A stretch of DNA of 40,046 nucleotides. Source: Amycolatopsis circi. Lineage in GTDB: Bacteria > Actinomycetota > Actinomycetes > Mycobacteriales > Pseudonocardiaceae. The notes beneath the pieces are model-generated. The model was not told the DNA's origin and made no database searches. It was given only the letters and a program-made list of their open reading frames with translations. A program made the translations under genes and the position numbers. Positions 32,947 through 40,046 of the stretch are shown in pieces. How positions within the stretch are numbered: position 1 is the stretch's first letter; every line of letters begins with the position of its first letter. The stretch lies in assembly GCF_003385235.1 (NCBI RefSeq), contig NZ_PQIA01000083.1:1-40046 (forward strand). The letters are read 5' to 3'.

Positions 32947-34017
32947 GTGGACACCGGCGAAACGGGCATCGAGTTCGGCGAGATCGAACCGCCGAGCGAC
33001 CAGGCCCGGTCGGGCGCGATCGCGCTGCACGACAAGCTCGTCAAACCCGCAGGCTCGCTCGGCAGGCTGGAAGAGCTGGGCGTGTGGATCTCCTCGTGCC
33101 AGGGCCAGGCCCCGCCGCGGCCGTTCACCCGGCCGCGCGTCGTCGTGTTCGCCGGCGACCACGGCATCGCGAAGAAGGGCGTCTCGGCGTATCCGCGGGA
33201 GGTCACGTCGCAGCTCGTCGGCACCATGCTGACCGGCGGCGCGGCGATCAACGTGCTCGCCGCGGCGGCGGGCGCGGGCGTGCGCGTGGTCGACATGGCC
33301 GTGGACACCGAGGAATCCGCGATGCGGTCGATCGGCGAGTTCAAGGTGCGCCGCGGTTCCGGCTCGATCGACGTCGAGGACGCGCTCACCGACGCCGAGG
33401 TCCGGGCCGCGGTCAACGCCGGCCGGAAGGTCGCCGACGCGGAGGTCGACGGCGGCGCGGACCTGCTGATCGCGGGCGACCTGGGCATCGGCAACAGCAC
33501 CCCGGCGTCGGTGCTGGTCGCGGCGCTGACCGGCAGCGAACCGGTGGCCGTGGTCGGCCGGGGTTCGGGCATCGACGACAACACTTGGATGCGCAAGGCC
33601 GCCGCGGTCCGCGACGCGCTGCGCCGGGCCCGTGCGGTGCTGGCCGACCCGCTCGCGCTGCTGCGGACGTCCTCGGGCGCGGATATCGCTGCGATGGCGG
33701 GTTTTCTCGCTCAGGCGGCGGTCCGTCGCACGCCGGTCGTGCTCGACGGGCTGGTGGTCTGCTCCGCCGCGCTCGTCGCCGAAGAACTCGCGCCAGGTGC
33801 CCGCCGCTGGTGGATGTCCGGGCAGCTCACCGGCGAACCCGCACACGCGCTCGCGTTGGAGCACCTGGACCTCGGCGCGCTGCTCGACCTCGACGTCCGT
33901 CTCGGCGAAGGCACCGGCGCGGTCACCGCGCTGCCGCTGCTGATGATGGCCAGCCGCGTGCTCGCGGAAATGACCACGCACGAGCAATCCGGCGTCTCCG
34001 GCCCGCTCTCGTCCTGA
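32947..34017 (+). CDS. cobT: Nicotinate-nucleotide:dimethylbenzimidazole phosphoribosyltransferase CobT
   Basis: A 356-residue enzyme that makes alpha-ribazole phosphate for the lower loop of cobalamin. Motifs: LVKPAGSLGRLEELG, VFAGDHGIAKKGVSAYP, DLGIGNSTPASV and the general-base glutamate E321 in LGEGTGAV. GTG 32947 has AAAGGA 9 nt upstream. It occupies the Rv2207 position, but cobS, which I recall following cobT in mycobacteria, is absent here; a palindromic repeat and ilvE follow instead. Confidence 0.93.
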   Translation: MDTGETGIEFGEIEPPSDQARSGAIALHDKLVKPAGSLGRLEELGVWISSCQGQAPPRPFTRPRVVVFAGDHGIAKKGVSAYPREVTSQLVGTMLTGGAAINVLAAAAGAGVRVVDMAVDTEESAMRSIGEFKVRRGSGSIDVEDALTDAEVRAAVNAGRKVADAEVDGGADLLIAGDLGIGNSTPASVLVAALTGSEPVAVVGRGSGIDDNTWMRKAAAVRDALRRARAVLADPLALLRTSSGADIAAMAGFLAQAAVRRTPVVLDGLVVCSAALVAEELAPGARRWWMSGQLTGEPAHALALEHLDLGALLDLDVRLGEGTGAVTALPLLMMASRVLAEMTTHEQSGVSGPLSS

Positions 34018-34019
34018 AA

Positions 34020-34073
34020 GCCGTGAAGGGCTCCTTGAGGGAATCTGATTCCCTCAAGGAGCCCTTCACGGAC
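34020..34073. repeat. GTCCGTGA palindrome, copy 4 (type B)
   Basis: 54 bp with perfect 25-bp arms (34021-34045 and 34047-34071). It has lost the T of the outer GTCC on the left. Between the stops of convergent cobT and ilvE, filling almost the whole gap. Confidence 0.9.
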
Positions 34074-34080
34074 AGCTAGC

Positions 34081-35184
34081 TCAGCTGAGCGGGGTCATCC
34101 AGCCGGCCGGGGCCGGGCGGGTGCCTTCCTGGATCCCGACGAGCTGCTCGCGCAGGCTCATCGTGACCGAGCCCGGCTGTCCGCCGGAGATCGAGAACTC
34201 GCCGCCGCCGTGCTTCACGTGGCCGACCGGCGTGATGACCGCCGCCGTGCCGCACGCGAACACCTCGGTCAGCTCGCCCGAGGCGGCCGCCTTCTCCCAT
34301 TCGTCGGTGGAGATCCGGCGCTCCTCGACCTTGTGCCCGGCGTCCTTCGCCAGCTGCAGCAACGACTTCCGGGTCACGCCCGGCAGCAGCGAACCGGTCA
34401 GCTCCGGCGTCACCACGCGGACGTCGTCGCCCGAGCCGAAGACGAAGAACAGGTTCATCCCGCCCATCTCCTCGACCCAGCAGCGCTCGACCGCGTCGAG
34501 CCACACGACCTGGTCGCAGCCCTTTTCGACGGCCTGCGCCTGCGCCACGAAGGACGCCGCGTAGTTGCCCGCGCACTTCGCCGCGCCGGTGCCGCCAGGG
34601 GCCGCGCGCACGTATTCAGTGGACAGCCACACGCTGACCGGCTTCACGCCGCCGCTGAAGTACGAGCCGGCGGGCGAGGCGATGAGCGCGTAGACGTACT
34701 CGTCGGCCGGGCTGTTCACGCCCAGGCCCGCCGAGGTGGAGATCATGAACGGGCGCAGGTACAGGGAATCGCCCTCGCGGGTCGGCACCCAGCGCTCGTC
34801 GACGGCGATCAGCTCGCGCAGCGAATCGACGAAGGTCTCGACCGGCAGCTGCGGCATCGCCAGCCGCTCGGCGGATTCGCGGAACCGCTGCGCGTTGGCG
34901 TCCGGCCGGAACGCGGCGATCGTGCCGTCCGGCTGCCGGTAGGCCTTGAGGCCCTCGAAGATCGCCTGCCCGTAGTGCAGCACGGACGTGGCCGGGTCGA
35001 GGGAAAACGGTTCGTACGGCCCGACCTTGGCGTCGTGCCAGCCCTTCTCGGTGCTGTAGCGCACGGTGACCATGTGGTCGGTGAAGTGCGTGCCGAATCC
35101 CGGCTTGGCAAGTACCTCGGCGACGCGTTCAGGACTCGCGGGGCTCGGGTTCGGAACGTGGGTGAACTGCGTCGCTGTGGTCAT
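34081..35184 (-). CDS. ilvE: Branched-chain amino acid aminotransferase IlvE
   Basis: A 367-residue fold-IV PLP aminotransferase for the last step of valine, leucine and isoleucine synthesis, or the first step of their breakdown. PLP lysine K203 lies in GTGAAKCAGNYAAS. VLHYGQAIFEGLKAYR, EEMGGMNLFFVF and TPELTGSLLPGVTRKSLLQLA are family motifs. ATG 35184 is 6 nt after TATCGT, so leaderless. Corresponds to Rv2210c in position. Confidence 0.95.
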   Translation of the reverse strand: MTTATQFTHVPNPSPASPERVAEVLAKPGFGTHFTDHMVTVRYSTEKGWHDAKVGPYEPFSLDPATSVLHYGQAIFEGLKAYRQPDGTIAAFRPDANAQRFRESAERLAMPQLPVETFVDSLRELIAVDERWVPTREGDSLYLRPFMISTSAGLGVNSPADEYVYALIASPAGSYFSGGVKPVSVWLSTEYVRAAPGGTGAAKCAGNYAASFVAQAQAVEKGCDQVVWLDAVERCWVEEMGGMNLFFVFGSGDDVRVVTPELTGSLLPGVTRKSLLQLAKDAGHKVEERRISTDEWEKAAASGELTEVFACGTAAVITPVGHVKHGGGEFSISGGQPGSVTMSLREQLVGIQEGTRPAPAGWMTPLS

Positions 35185-35289
35185 GCATAAACGATAGCGC
35201 TTGGTCGGAAGCACGTTAGTCGGAAGTCCGGTGGTTTTACTCGCCGCACAGTCCCGCGCTCGCAGCGTCACCCCACTACGATGGACGGC

Positions 35290-35583
35290 GTGAGCACTCA
35301 ACCAGCACGCCGAGCCGGGCCGGGCGCCGGGCCGGACGTCAAGACCTTCGGCACCGCGGCCCTGCTGACCTTCGGAGCCGGAATGCTCGGGATGGTCGGC
35401 TGGGGCCTGCTGTCCAGCGGGTTCGGCTTCTTCCTCGGGCTGGTCGTCGCCGGATTCGGCATCTACTGGTGGAAGAACCTGCACGGACAGGTGATCTCCC
35501 GGAATCTGCCGACCAAATCGGTGGTGATCCTGCTCGTCGTCAACGTCGTGCTGTTCGGGGCCTTGGTCCTGCTGGCCCAGTAG
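35290..35583 (+). CDS. Small membrane protein (DUF2530-like)
   Basis: A small protein of about 97 residues with three hydrophobic segments (about 20-40, 43-60 and 77-95) and a short Gly/Pro-rich N-terminus. The family is not certain. An ATG at 35281 is in frame, but it overlaps a TACGAT box lying 7 nt before GTG 35290, so I take GTG as a leaderless start. It lies between divergent ilvE and the convergent DUF402-like gene, whose stop is 2 bp away. Confidence 0.7.
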   Translation: MSTQPARRAGPGAGPDVKTFGTAALLTFGAGMLGMVGWGLLSSGFGFFLGLVVAGFGIYWWKNLHGQVISRNLPTKSVVILLVVNVVLFGALVLLAQ

Positions 35584-35584
35584 C

Positions 35585-36211
35585 TCAGCACAGTCCGGCG
35601 GGCAGCGCGGGCGCCGGCCAGCCCGGGTCCGGGCGGAAATCGGTGTGCGTGCCGTCGAACGGGTACGCGCCCCGCTCGGCCAGCGCGCCCAGCCGTTCGC
35701 CTTCCGCGCGCAGTTTGCCGAGTTCGGCGGTGGTCAACCGTCCCGCCTCGACGGCCGCCTCCGCTTCGTCCTCGTCCTTCCACTTCCAGCCCGCGCCCGG
35801 CGTCACGACCAGGTCGAGGATGCCGTCGATCCGGTCCGGGCCGGTTTCGGTGCGCCCGCGCGGAACTTCGAGGTTCACGTACCAGTCGCGGAAGCGTCCG
35901 TCCGCCTCGAAGAACCACCACACCGACGACCAGGCCGCGTCGGGAATCAGCCGCAGCGTCGAGGTGCCGTGCCAGACGTCCGGCACCCGCACGCGCGGCT
36001 CGCGAAACCGTTGTTCCAGCGGTGCTTCGCGCAGGCTTCGGCCGTCCGCGAGCCTGCTGCCGACGATCGGCGTGCCGAGCGGGAGCCAGCCGAGCAGCGT
36101 CTCGCCGTCGTCGGAGAGCACGCGCAGCGGATGATGCTGGCCGATGCTGCCGTCCGGGCGGACGAAACGTTCGACGACTGTCTGTCCCGGCGCCCAGCGG
36201 TGCTCAGTCAT
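35585..36211 (-). CDS. DUF402-like protein
   Basis: A 208-residue soluble protein resembling the DUF402 fold (nucleoside-phosphate hydrolase/FomD-like). Seen are VVERFVRPDGSIGQHHPLRV, SSVWWFFEADGRFRDWYVNLEVPRGRTETGPDRIDGILDLVV and acidic residues DEDEAEAAVEAGRL that would hold metal. ATG 36211 lies 7 nt after TACCGT (leaderless), and the gene overlaps the end of the upstream membrane-protein gene by 8 bp. The substrate is unknown. Confidence 0.78.
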   Translation of the reverse strand: MTEHRWAPGQTVVERFVRPDGSIGQHHPLRVLSDDGETLLGWLPLGTPIVGSRLADGRSLREAPLEQRFREPRVRVPDVWHGTSTLRLIPDAAWSSVWWFFEADGRFRDWYVNLEVPRGRTETGPDRIDGILDLVVTPGAGWKWKDEDEAEAAVEAGRLTTAELGKLRAEGERLGALAERGAYPFDGTHTDFRPDPGWPAPALPAGLC

Positions 36212-37061
36212 GCACGCCACGGTAGCGACGAACCCGCACTCGCAGCAGCACTTCCGCCACCGCGCCGAGGCGCGCCACGAGCAGCACCGCGGACACCGGA
36301 ACGAACGCCCCGGCGGCCGCTGCCAGCACCGCACCCGCCGCGACCGGAGCCCCGCCGGACGGCGCAAACCGCTGTCGCGCACCGACGAAAGTCGTGAATG
36401 CCGCGGGAAGAGTCGCCAGCACTGCGATCACCGTGAGCAACGCCTGGAGCTGTCCCGCGTCCGCGGCGGAGAGCAGATCGCGGAACGCCGTCCCGGACAA
36501 GCCGAGCCGGACCGGGCCCAGCTGCAGCAACGTCACCGCCGTGACGATCACCGCGACGAGGCTCAGAACGAGCGCGCGTCCGGTGCTTCGCTCCCCCGGT
36601 TCCGGAATCAGGAACGGCAACAGGAACAACGCCGCGACGACGATCGCGGCCGCGTTCGGCGTCCCGATTCCGCTCGGTTGCGACACCGGAGCTACTACGA
36701 GGCAGATCGCCACCAGCACTGCCGCCGCGGCGAACAGCACGCCTAATACCCACTTGACCAGCAGGTCTGGCAGCCGAAGCCCGGCGAAGTCCGCCGCGGC
36801 GACGAACACCGCCAGCGCAGCGGCGGCGTATCCGGGCTGCAGGGGGAACACGTACGCGCCAAAGGCCTGCGCGAGCACGACAATCTGTGCCAGCCGGGAT
36901 AATCCGCCGACGATCCGGGAGGCCGGATCGTCGCCGAGCGCGGGCAGCCGGGAGGCTCCGACGGCAGCCAGCGCGGCGAGCACGACCCCTGCGAGCAGCC
37001 AATACCCGGCCCCGGCGGCACCTGCCGCCAGCGTCACCAGGAGTGCTCCCGCGAGCCGCAT
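36204..37061 (-). CDS. Integral membrane protein of unknown function
   Basis: A 285-residue, very hydrophobic, Ala/Leu/Val-rich protein with about eight to nine membrane segments and few charged residues. I do not recognise a family. AAGGGGGA lies 5 nt before the ATG. It overlaps the DUF402-like gene by 8 bp on the same strand and is divergent from the aminopeptidase gene. Confidence 0.7.
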   Translation of the reverse strand: MRLAGALLVTLAAGAAGAGYWLLAGVVLAALAAVGASRLPALGDDPASRIVGGLSRLAQIVVLAQAFGAYVFPLQPGYAAAALAVFVAAADFAGLRLPDLLVKWVLGVLFAAAAVLVAICLVVAPVSQPSGIGTPNAAAIVVAALFLLPFLIPEPGERSTGRALVLSLVAVIVTAVTLLQLGPVRLGLSGTAFRDLLSAADAGQLQALLTVIAVLATLPAAFTTFVGARQRFAPSGGAPVAAGAVLAAAAGAFVPVSAVLLVARLGAVAEVLLRVRVRRYRGVHD

Positions 37062-37163
37062 CGCGATCCCCCTTCCCCCGTCCGGATGGCTTTGTCATTA
37101 GCATGGCTCACGATCGACCGGGCAGATCGCCCGGCGCCACCGCGACGTCGCGAGGAGTCAGAA

Positions 37164-38666
37164 GTGACCGTGCCGAAGCTTGCCCTCTCCGAGAACACGG
37201 GTGCGGCATTGGGCAAGACCCGCGCCGACGTCGTCGTGATCGGCACCCTCCAGGGCGAGGACGGCCTCGCGCTCGCCGCCGGTTCCGAGGTCGCCGACGC
37301 GGCGTTCGACGGCAAACTCGCCGAGGTGCTGGGCACGCTCGGCGCGTCCGGCAAGGCCGAGGAGATCGTGAAGCTGCCGACGCTGGGCAAGCTGCCCGCG
37401 GGCGTCGTGCTGGCTGTCGGCCTCGGCAAGCCGAAGGACGGGGAAATCACCCCCGAGCAGGTGCGTCGCGCGGCCGGTGCCGCGGCCCGCGCGCTGAGCG
37501 GCACCGAGCGGGCGTTCGTCACGCTGTCCGCCGTCGACCTGCACGCCGCCACCGAAGGCATCGCGCTGGGCGCGTACGTCTTCACCGAGTACCGCTCGGA
37601 GAAGGGCGACGCCCCGCTGGCGAAGGCCGACCTGGTCAGCCCGGCCGAGGGCACCGCGCGCGAGCACAAGGCCACCCTCAAGGCGGCCGGGTTCATCGCC
37701 GAGTCGGTCATCATCGCCCGCGACCTGATCAACACCCCGCCGAACGACCTCTTCCCGGCGTCCTTCGCCGACCGCGCGAAGAAGCTCGCCGACGCGAACG
37801 GCCTCGAGTTCGAGGTGCTCGACGAGAAGGTCCTCAAGCGCAAGGGCTTCGGCGGCATCCTCGGCGTCGGCGGCGGTTCGTCGCGGCCGCCGCGCCTGCT
37901 GCGGGTCAGCTGGAAGCCGGCGAAGGCGAGCAAGAAGGTCGCGCTGGTCGGCAAGGGCATCACCTTCGACTCGGGCGGCATCTCGCTCAAGCCCGCCGCG
38001 AACATGGACCACATGACCTCCGACATGTCGGGCGCGGCCGCCGTGCTCGCGTCGGTCGTGCTGGCCGCGAAGCTGAAGTACCCGCTCGAGATCACCGCGC
38101 ACATCCCGCTGGCGGAGAACCTGCCCTCGGCGACCTCCTACCGCCCGGGCGACGTCCTCACCATGTACGGCGGCAAGACCGTCGAGGTGCTCAACACCGA
38201 CGCCGAAGGCCGGCTCGTGCTGGCCGACGCGATCGTGCGCGCCGCCGAGGAGAACCCGGACTACCTGATCGAGACCGCCACGCTGACCGGCGCGCAGGTG
38301 GTCGCGCTGGGCAACCGGATCTCCGGCGTGATGGGCTCGGACGAGTTCCGCGACCGCGTCGCGGGCATCATGCAGGCCACCGGCGAGGGCGGCTGGGCGA
38401 TGCCGCTGCCCGACGAGCTGCGCGGCGACCTCGACTCGCGCCTGGCGGACATCGCGAACGTCACCGGCCAGCGCTGGGCGGGCATGCTCGTCGCGGGCGT
38501 GTTCCTGCGCGAGTTCGTGCCCGCGGACCTGCCGTGGGTGCACCTCGACGTCGCGGGCCCGGCGTTCAACTCCGGCGGCCCGTGGGGCTACACCGGCAAG
38601 GGCGGCACCGGCGTCCCGGTCCGCACCATCGCCGCGGTACTGGCGGACATCGCCGACCAGGGCTGA
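37164..38666 (+). CDS. pepA: Leucyl aminopeptidase (M17 family)
   Basis: A 500-residue cytoplasmic di-metal aminopeptidase removing N-terminal residues from peptides. The catalytic C-terminal domain has K264 and D269 (GKGITFDSGG), then SDMSGAAAVL, and D346, E348 and R350 in NTDAEGRLVLADA. The frame is open from 37086, but GTG 37164 has GAGGAG 6 nt upstream and starts the family-like VPKLALSENTG. Corresponds to Rv2213 (pepB). Forms hexamers in known homologues. A strong terminator follows. Confidence 0.95.
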   Translation: MTVPKLALSENTGAALGKTRADVVVIGTLQGEDGLALAAGSEVADAAFDGKLAEVLGTLGASGKAEEIVKLPTLGKLPAGVVLAVGLGKPKDGEITPEQVRRAAGAAARALSGTERAFVTLSAVDLHAATEGIALGAYVFTEYRSEKGDAPLAKADLVSPAEGTAREHKATLKAAGFIAESVIIARDLINTPPNDLFPASFADRAKKLADANGLEFEVLDEKVLKRKGFGGILGVGGGSSRPPRLLRVSWKPAKASKKVALVGKGITFDSGGISLKPAANMDHMTSDMSGAAAVLASVVLAAKLKYPLEITAHIPLAENLPSATSYRPGDVLTMYGGKTVEVLNTDAEGRLVLADAIVRAAEENPDYLIETATLTGAQVVALGNRISGVMGSDEFRDRVAGIMQATGEGGWAMPLPDELRGDLDSRLADIANVTGQRWAGMLVAGVFLREFVPADLPWVHLDVAGPAFNSGGPWGYTGKGGTGVPVRTIAAVLADIADQG

Positions 38667-38681
38667 CCCGCACGCTTTGCC

Positions 38682-38714
38682 GGAGGCCCCGCACCACGCC
38701 GGTGCGGGGCCTCC
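38682..38714 (+). terminator. Terminator of the M17 aminopeptidase gene
   Basis: Perfect 14-bp stem GGAGGCCCCGCACC/GGTGCGGGGCCTCC with a 5-nt loop, 15 bp after the stop codon. Confidence 0.85.
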
Positions 38715-38748
38715 GTCGTGTCCGCCGCCGTGTGGCACGCTCGCGTTC

Positions 38749-39732
38749 ATGCAGCGCGACGACTACCTCGAGACCGCCGTCCGCGACGTGCTCACCGCCG
38801 ACGAAGCCGCCGCTGACCGCCGGATCGGCCACGCCGCGCTCCTCCTCGCGACCGCGGGCGCGTCCGCTGCCGCGGATCGCCTTATCACGCAATGGCACGC
38901 AGTGACCGGACGCCCGACGTCCGCGCTCGCCGACGACGCGGTGCGCGCCCGCGGCTGGGCGATGCTCTTCGAGGCGCGCGGCGACCGTCCACAATGGGCA
39001 GACGCCCTCGTTCCGCTCGACCTGGACGCGGAAGAACAAGCCCACCAAGCACTTCTCGCCCGCCGAGTGTCCGATTTGGACGGTCTCTTCGACGGCTCGC
39101 CAGTGGCCGGGGTGGTCTCCGCCATCGCCCCGGAGCGACCCGATCCGGTGCGTGACGCACTGGCCGCCGCCGACCTCGACGCGTGGGCAACGCTCGTGGA
39201 GAACCACCCGAACCCGGACGTCGCGACGCTCGCCGCCACCCGCCCGCTCGCCGCCCGGCTGGTCGCGGGTGCGGACCCGCTCGGCCTCGGCACGGAGTGG
39301 CCGGACCAATGCGCGGGCGCGTTGATCGCCGCGCTGCGCGAACGCCATCCGACCGGCCCGGGCAGCCTGCCGGAACTGGTCGCGGCGATCCTCCGCCTGC
39401 GCGGACAACGCGCCCCTGCCCCGGCGTCACCCGCCGACCTGGCCGCGACCGAACAACGCCTCGGCTTCCGCCTGCCCGACGACTACCGTGAGTTCCTGGC
39501 GATCGCCGACGGACTACCCGCAGACGTCGTTTTCCCGCGGCTGCTGTCCACTCGCGAACTCCGCGCCGACGGCAGCGTGGTGATCGTCTCCGACCCCGCC
39601 ACAGTCCTGCTCACCCACACCGGCGACAGCTGGCGAGCGATCGAAGTGGACCTCACTTACGGCAGCACCGCACACGACTCGTTCCGCGCGCTGCTGGAAC
39701 ACCACCACCGGCTGCTGGAGGCGAGCGCCTGA
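38749..39732 (+). CDS. SUKH (SMI1/KNR4) domain protein with helical N-terminal region
   Basis: A 327-residue soluble protein. The first 200 residues are Ala/Arg-rich helices of no known family. The C-terminal part is a SMI1/KNR4-like domain, with the entry motif ATEQRLGFRLPDDYREFLAIADGL near residue 235. SUKH domains are often immunity proteins against secreted nuclease toxins, but no toxin gene is adjacent, so the role is open. ATG 38749 follows the aminopeptidase terminator by 34 bp; a weak CACGCT box lies 7 nt upstream. Confidence 0.75.
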   Translation: MQRDDYLETAVRDVLTADEAAADRRIGHAALLLATAGASAAADRLITQWHAVTGRPTSALADDAVRARGWAMLFEARGDRPQWADALVPLDLDAEEQAHQALLARRVSDLDGLFDGSPVAGVVSAIAPERPDPVRDALAAADLDAWATLVENHPNPDVATLAATRPLAARLVAGADPLGLGTEWPDQCAGALIAALRERHPTGPGSLPELVAAILRLRGQRAPAPASPADLAATEQRLGFRLPDDYREFLAIADGLPADVVFPRLLSTRELRADGSVVIVSDPATVLLTHTGDSWRAIEVDLTYGSTAHDSFRALLEHHHRLLEASA

Positions 39733-39749
39733 TTCACCCACCCGCTGAA

Positions 39750-39803
39750 GTCCGTGAGGGGAACCCTCACGAACCCAGATTCCCTCAGGGTTCCCCTCAC
39801 GAC
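39750..39803. repeat. GTCCGTGA palindrome, copy 5 (degraded)
   Basis: Outer arms GTCCGTGAGGGGAACCCT (39750-39767) and AGGGTTCCCCTCACG pair, but the inner left arm is replaced by CACGAACC and the right end has lost one G (ACGAC). It follows the SUKH gene by 17 bp. Confidence 0.8.
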
Positions 39804-39918
39804 CAGCCGAAGTCAATGCCAGGGACTTAGGCCGTGCGGCCTCGGCCTGCCGATCGTCTACAAAGGACTCAAACCTCGCCGAAATGCCCGATCCATGCCC
39901 CCGTGGCCGCTTGCCCGC

Positions 39919-39973
39919 GTCCGTGAGGGGAACCCTGAGGGACTCAGAGTCCCTCAGGCTTCCCCTCACGGAC
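39919..39973. repeat. GTCCGTGA palindrome, copy 6 (type A)
   Basis: 55 bp, identical to copy 2 except for one substitution in the right arm (GGCTT for GGGTT), giving 26-bp arms with one mismatch. Confidence 0.9.
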
Positions 39974-40046
39974 AGCGCACCCCGCACCCGCCCGCCCCCG
40001 CGACCAAGACACCCCGCATACCGCACCCACAGCGCCGCCTTAAAAC

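Larger units (their letters stand above)
39733..40046. other. 314-bp region without a supported gene at the window end
   Basis: Contains two GTCCGTGA-family repeats about 115 bp apart. The minus-strand open frame here is a translation of the repeats plus the reverse of the SUKH gene. Anything beyond 40046 cannot be seen. Confidence 0.7.

Noticed and set aside
22369..39973. CRISPR array made of the GTCCGTGA repeats
   Set aside because: Copies are kilobases apart or irregularly spaced, palindromic throughout, with no unique spacers and no cas genes.
39514..40026. 170-codon minus-strand open frame at the window end
   Set aside because: Made of two repeat copies and the reverse of the SUKH gene; no Shine-Dalgarno or domain.

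Overview
The window is a high-GC actinobacterial chromosome segment. Codons strongly prefer G or C in the third position, GTG starts are common, and many genes have a TANNNT box placed so that transcription would begin at the start codon. Gene content and order (PimB, NlpC/P60, DnaQ-like nuclease, TrpD, CtaE-QcrCAB, CtaF-CtaC, AsnB, PfkB kinase, HesB/ErpA, DUF3043, CobT, IlvE, M17 peptidase) follow the block I remember around Rv2188c-Rv2213 of Mycobacterium tuberculosis. A Pseudonocardiaceae member such as Amycolatopsis is my best guess. I see no insertion sequence, prophage, CRISPR array, rRNA or tRNA.

Layout. 1-4500: biotin genes bioD and bioA on the minus strand, with a SulP transporter-carbonic anhydrase fusion between them. 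4540-8880: a cytochrome P450 preceded by an SRPBCC-like gene with an apparent frameshift, a uridine-kinase-like protein, PimB and an esterase. 9000-12650: a secreted NlpC/P60 hydrolase with a long structured leader and a Crp-like site, a four-cysteine protein and a coiled-coil NYN protein. 12760-15920: a DnaQ/GIY-YIG nuclease, a stand-alone AsnC-type ligand-binding domain and two tandem GNAT acetyltransferases. 15990-20300: qcrB, qcrA, qcrC and ctaE (cytochrome bcc and aa3 subunits). 20400-22350: a small unknown gene, a degenerate receiver and trpD. 22400-24370: a divergent GlxA-type regulator and EamA exporter. 24380-29260: ctaF, ctaC, asnB/ltsA and a PfkB kinase. 29400-40046: erpA, a DUF3043 protein, an aldo-keto reductase, an IspD family enzyme, cobT, ilvE, small membrane and DUF402-like genes, an M17 aminopeptidase and a SUKH-type protein.

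How the genes work together. QcrCAB with CtaC, CtaE and CtaF supply most of the actinobacterial III2-IV2 respiratory supercomplex; the catalytic subunit CtaD is not in the window. PimB, AsnB/LtsA and the NlpC/P60 protein act on the cell envelope. The SulP-carbonic anhydrase fusion may supply bicarbonate or CO2 to BioD, whose reaction consumes CO2.

The most striking feature not explained by genes is a family of about 55-bp, nearly perfect palindromes beginning GTCCGTGA. It has six full-length members, one of them degraded, and two half copies. Four of the full members lie between convergent genes. Variants differ at matched positions in both arms, so pairing is preserved. They look like a dispersed, structure-selected bidirectional terminator or REP-like element. 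Second is the leader of the NlpC/P60 gene, where a long-range stem closes about 150 nt and ends against the Shine-Dalgarno sequence; it is a c-di-AMP riboswitch candidate.
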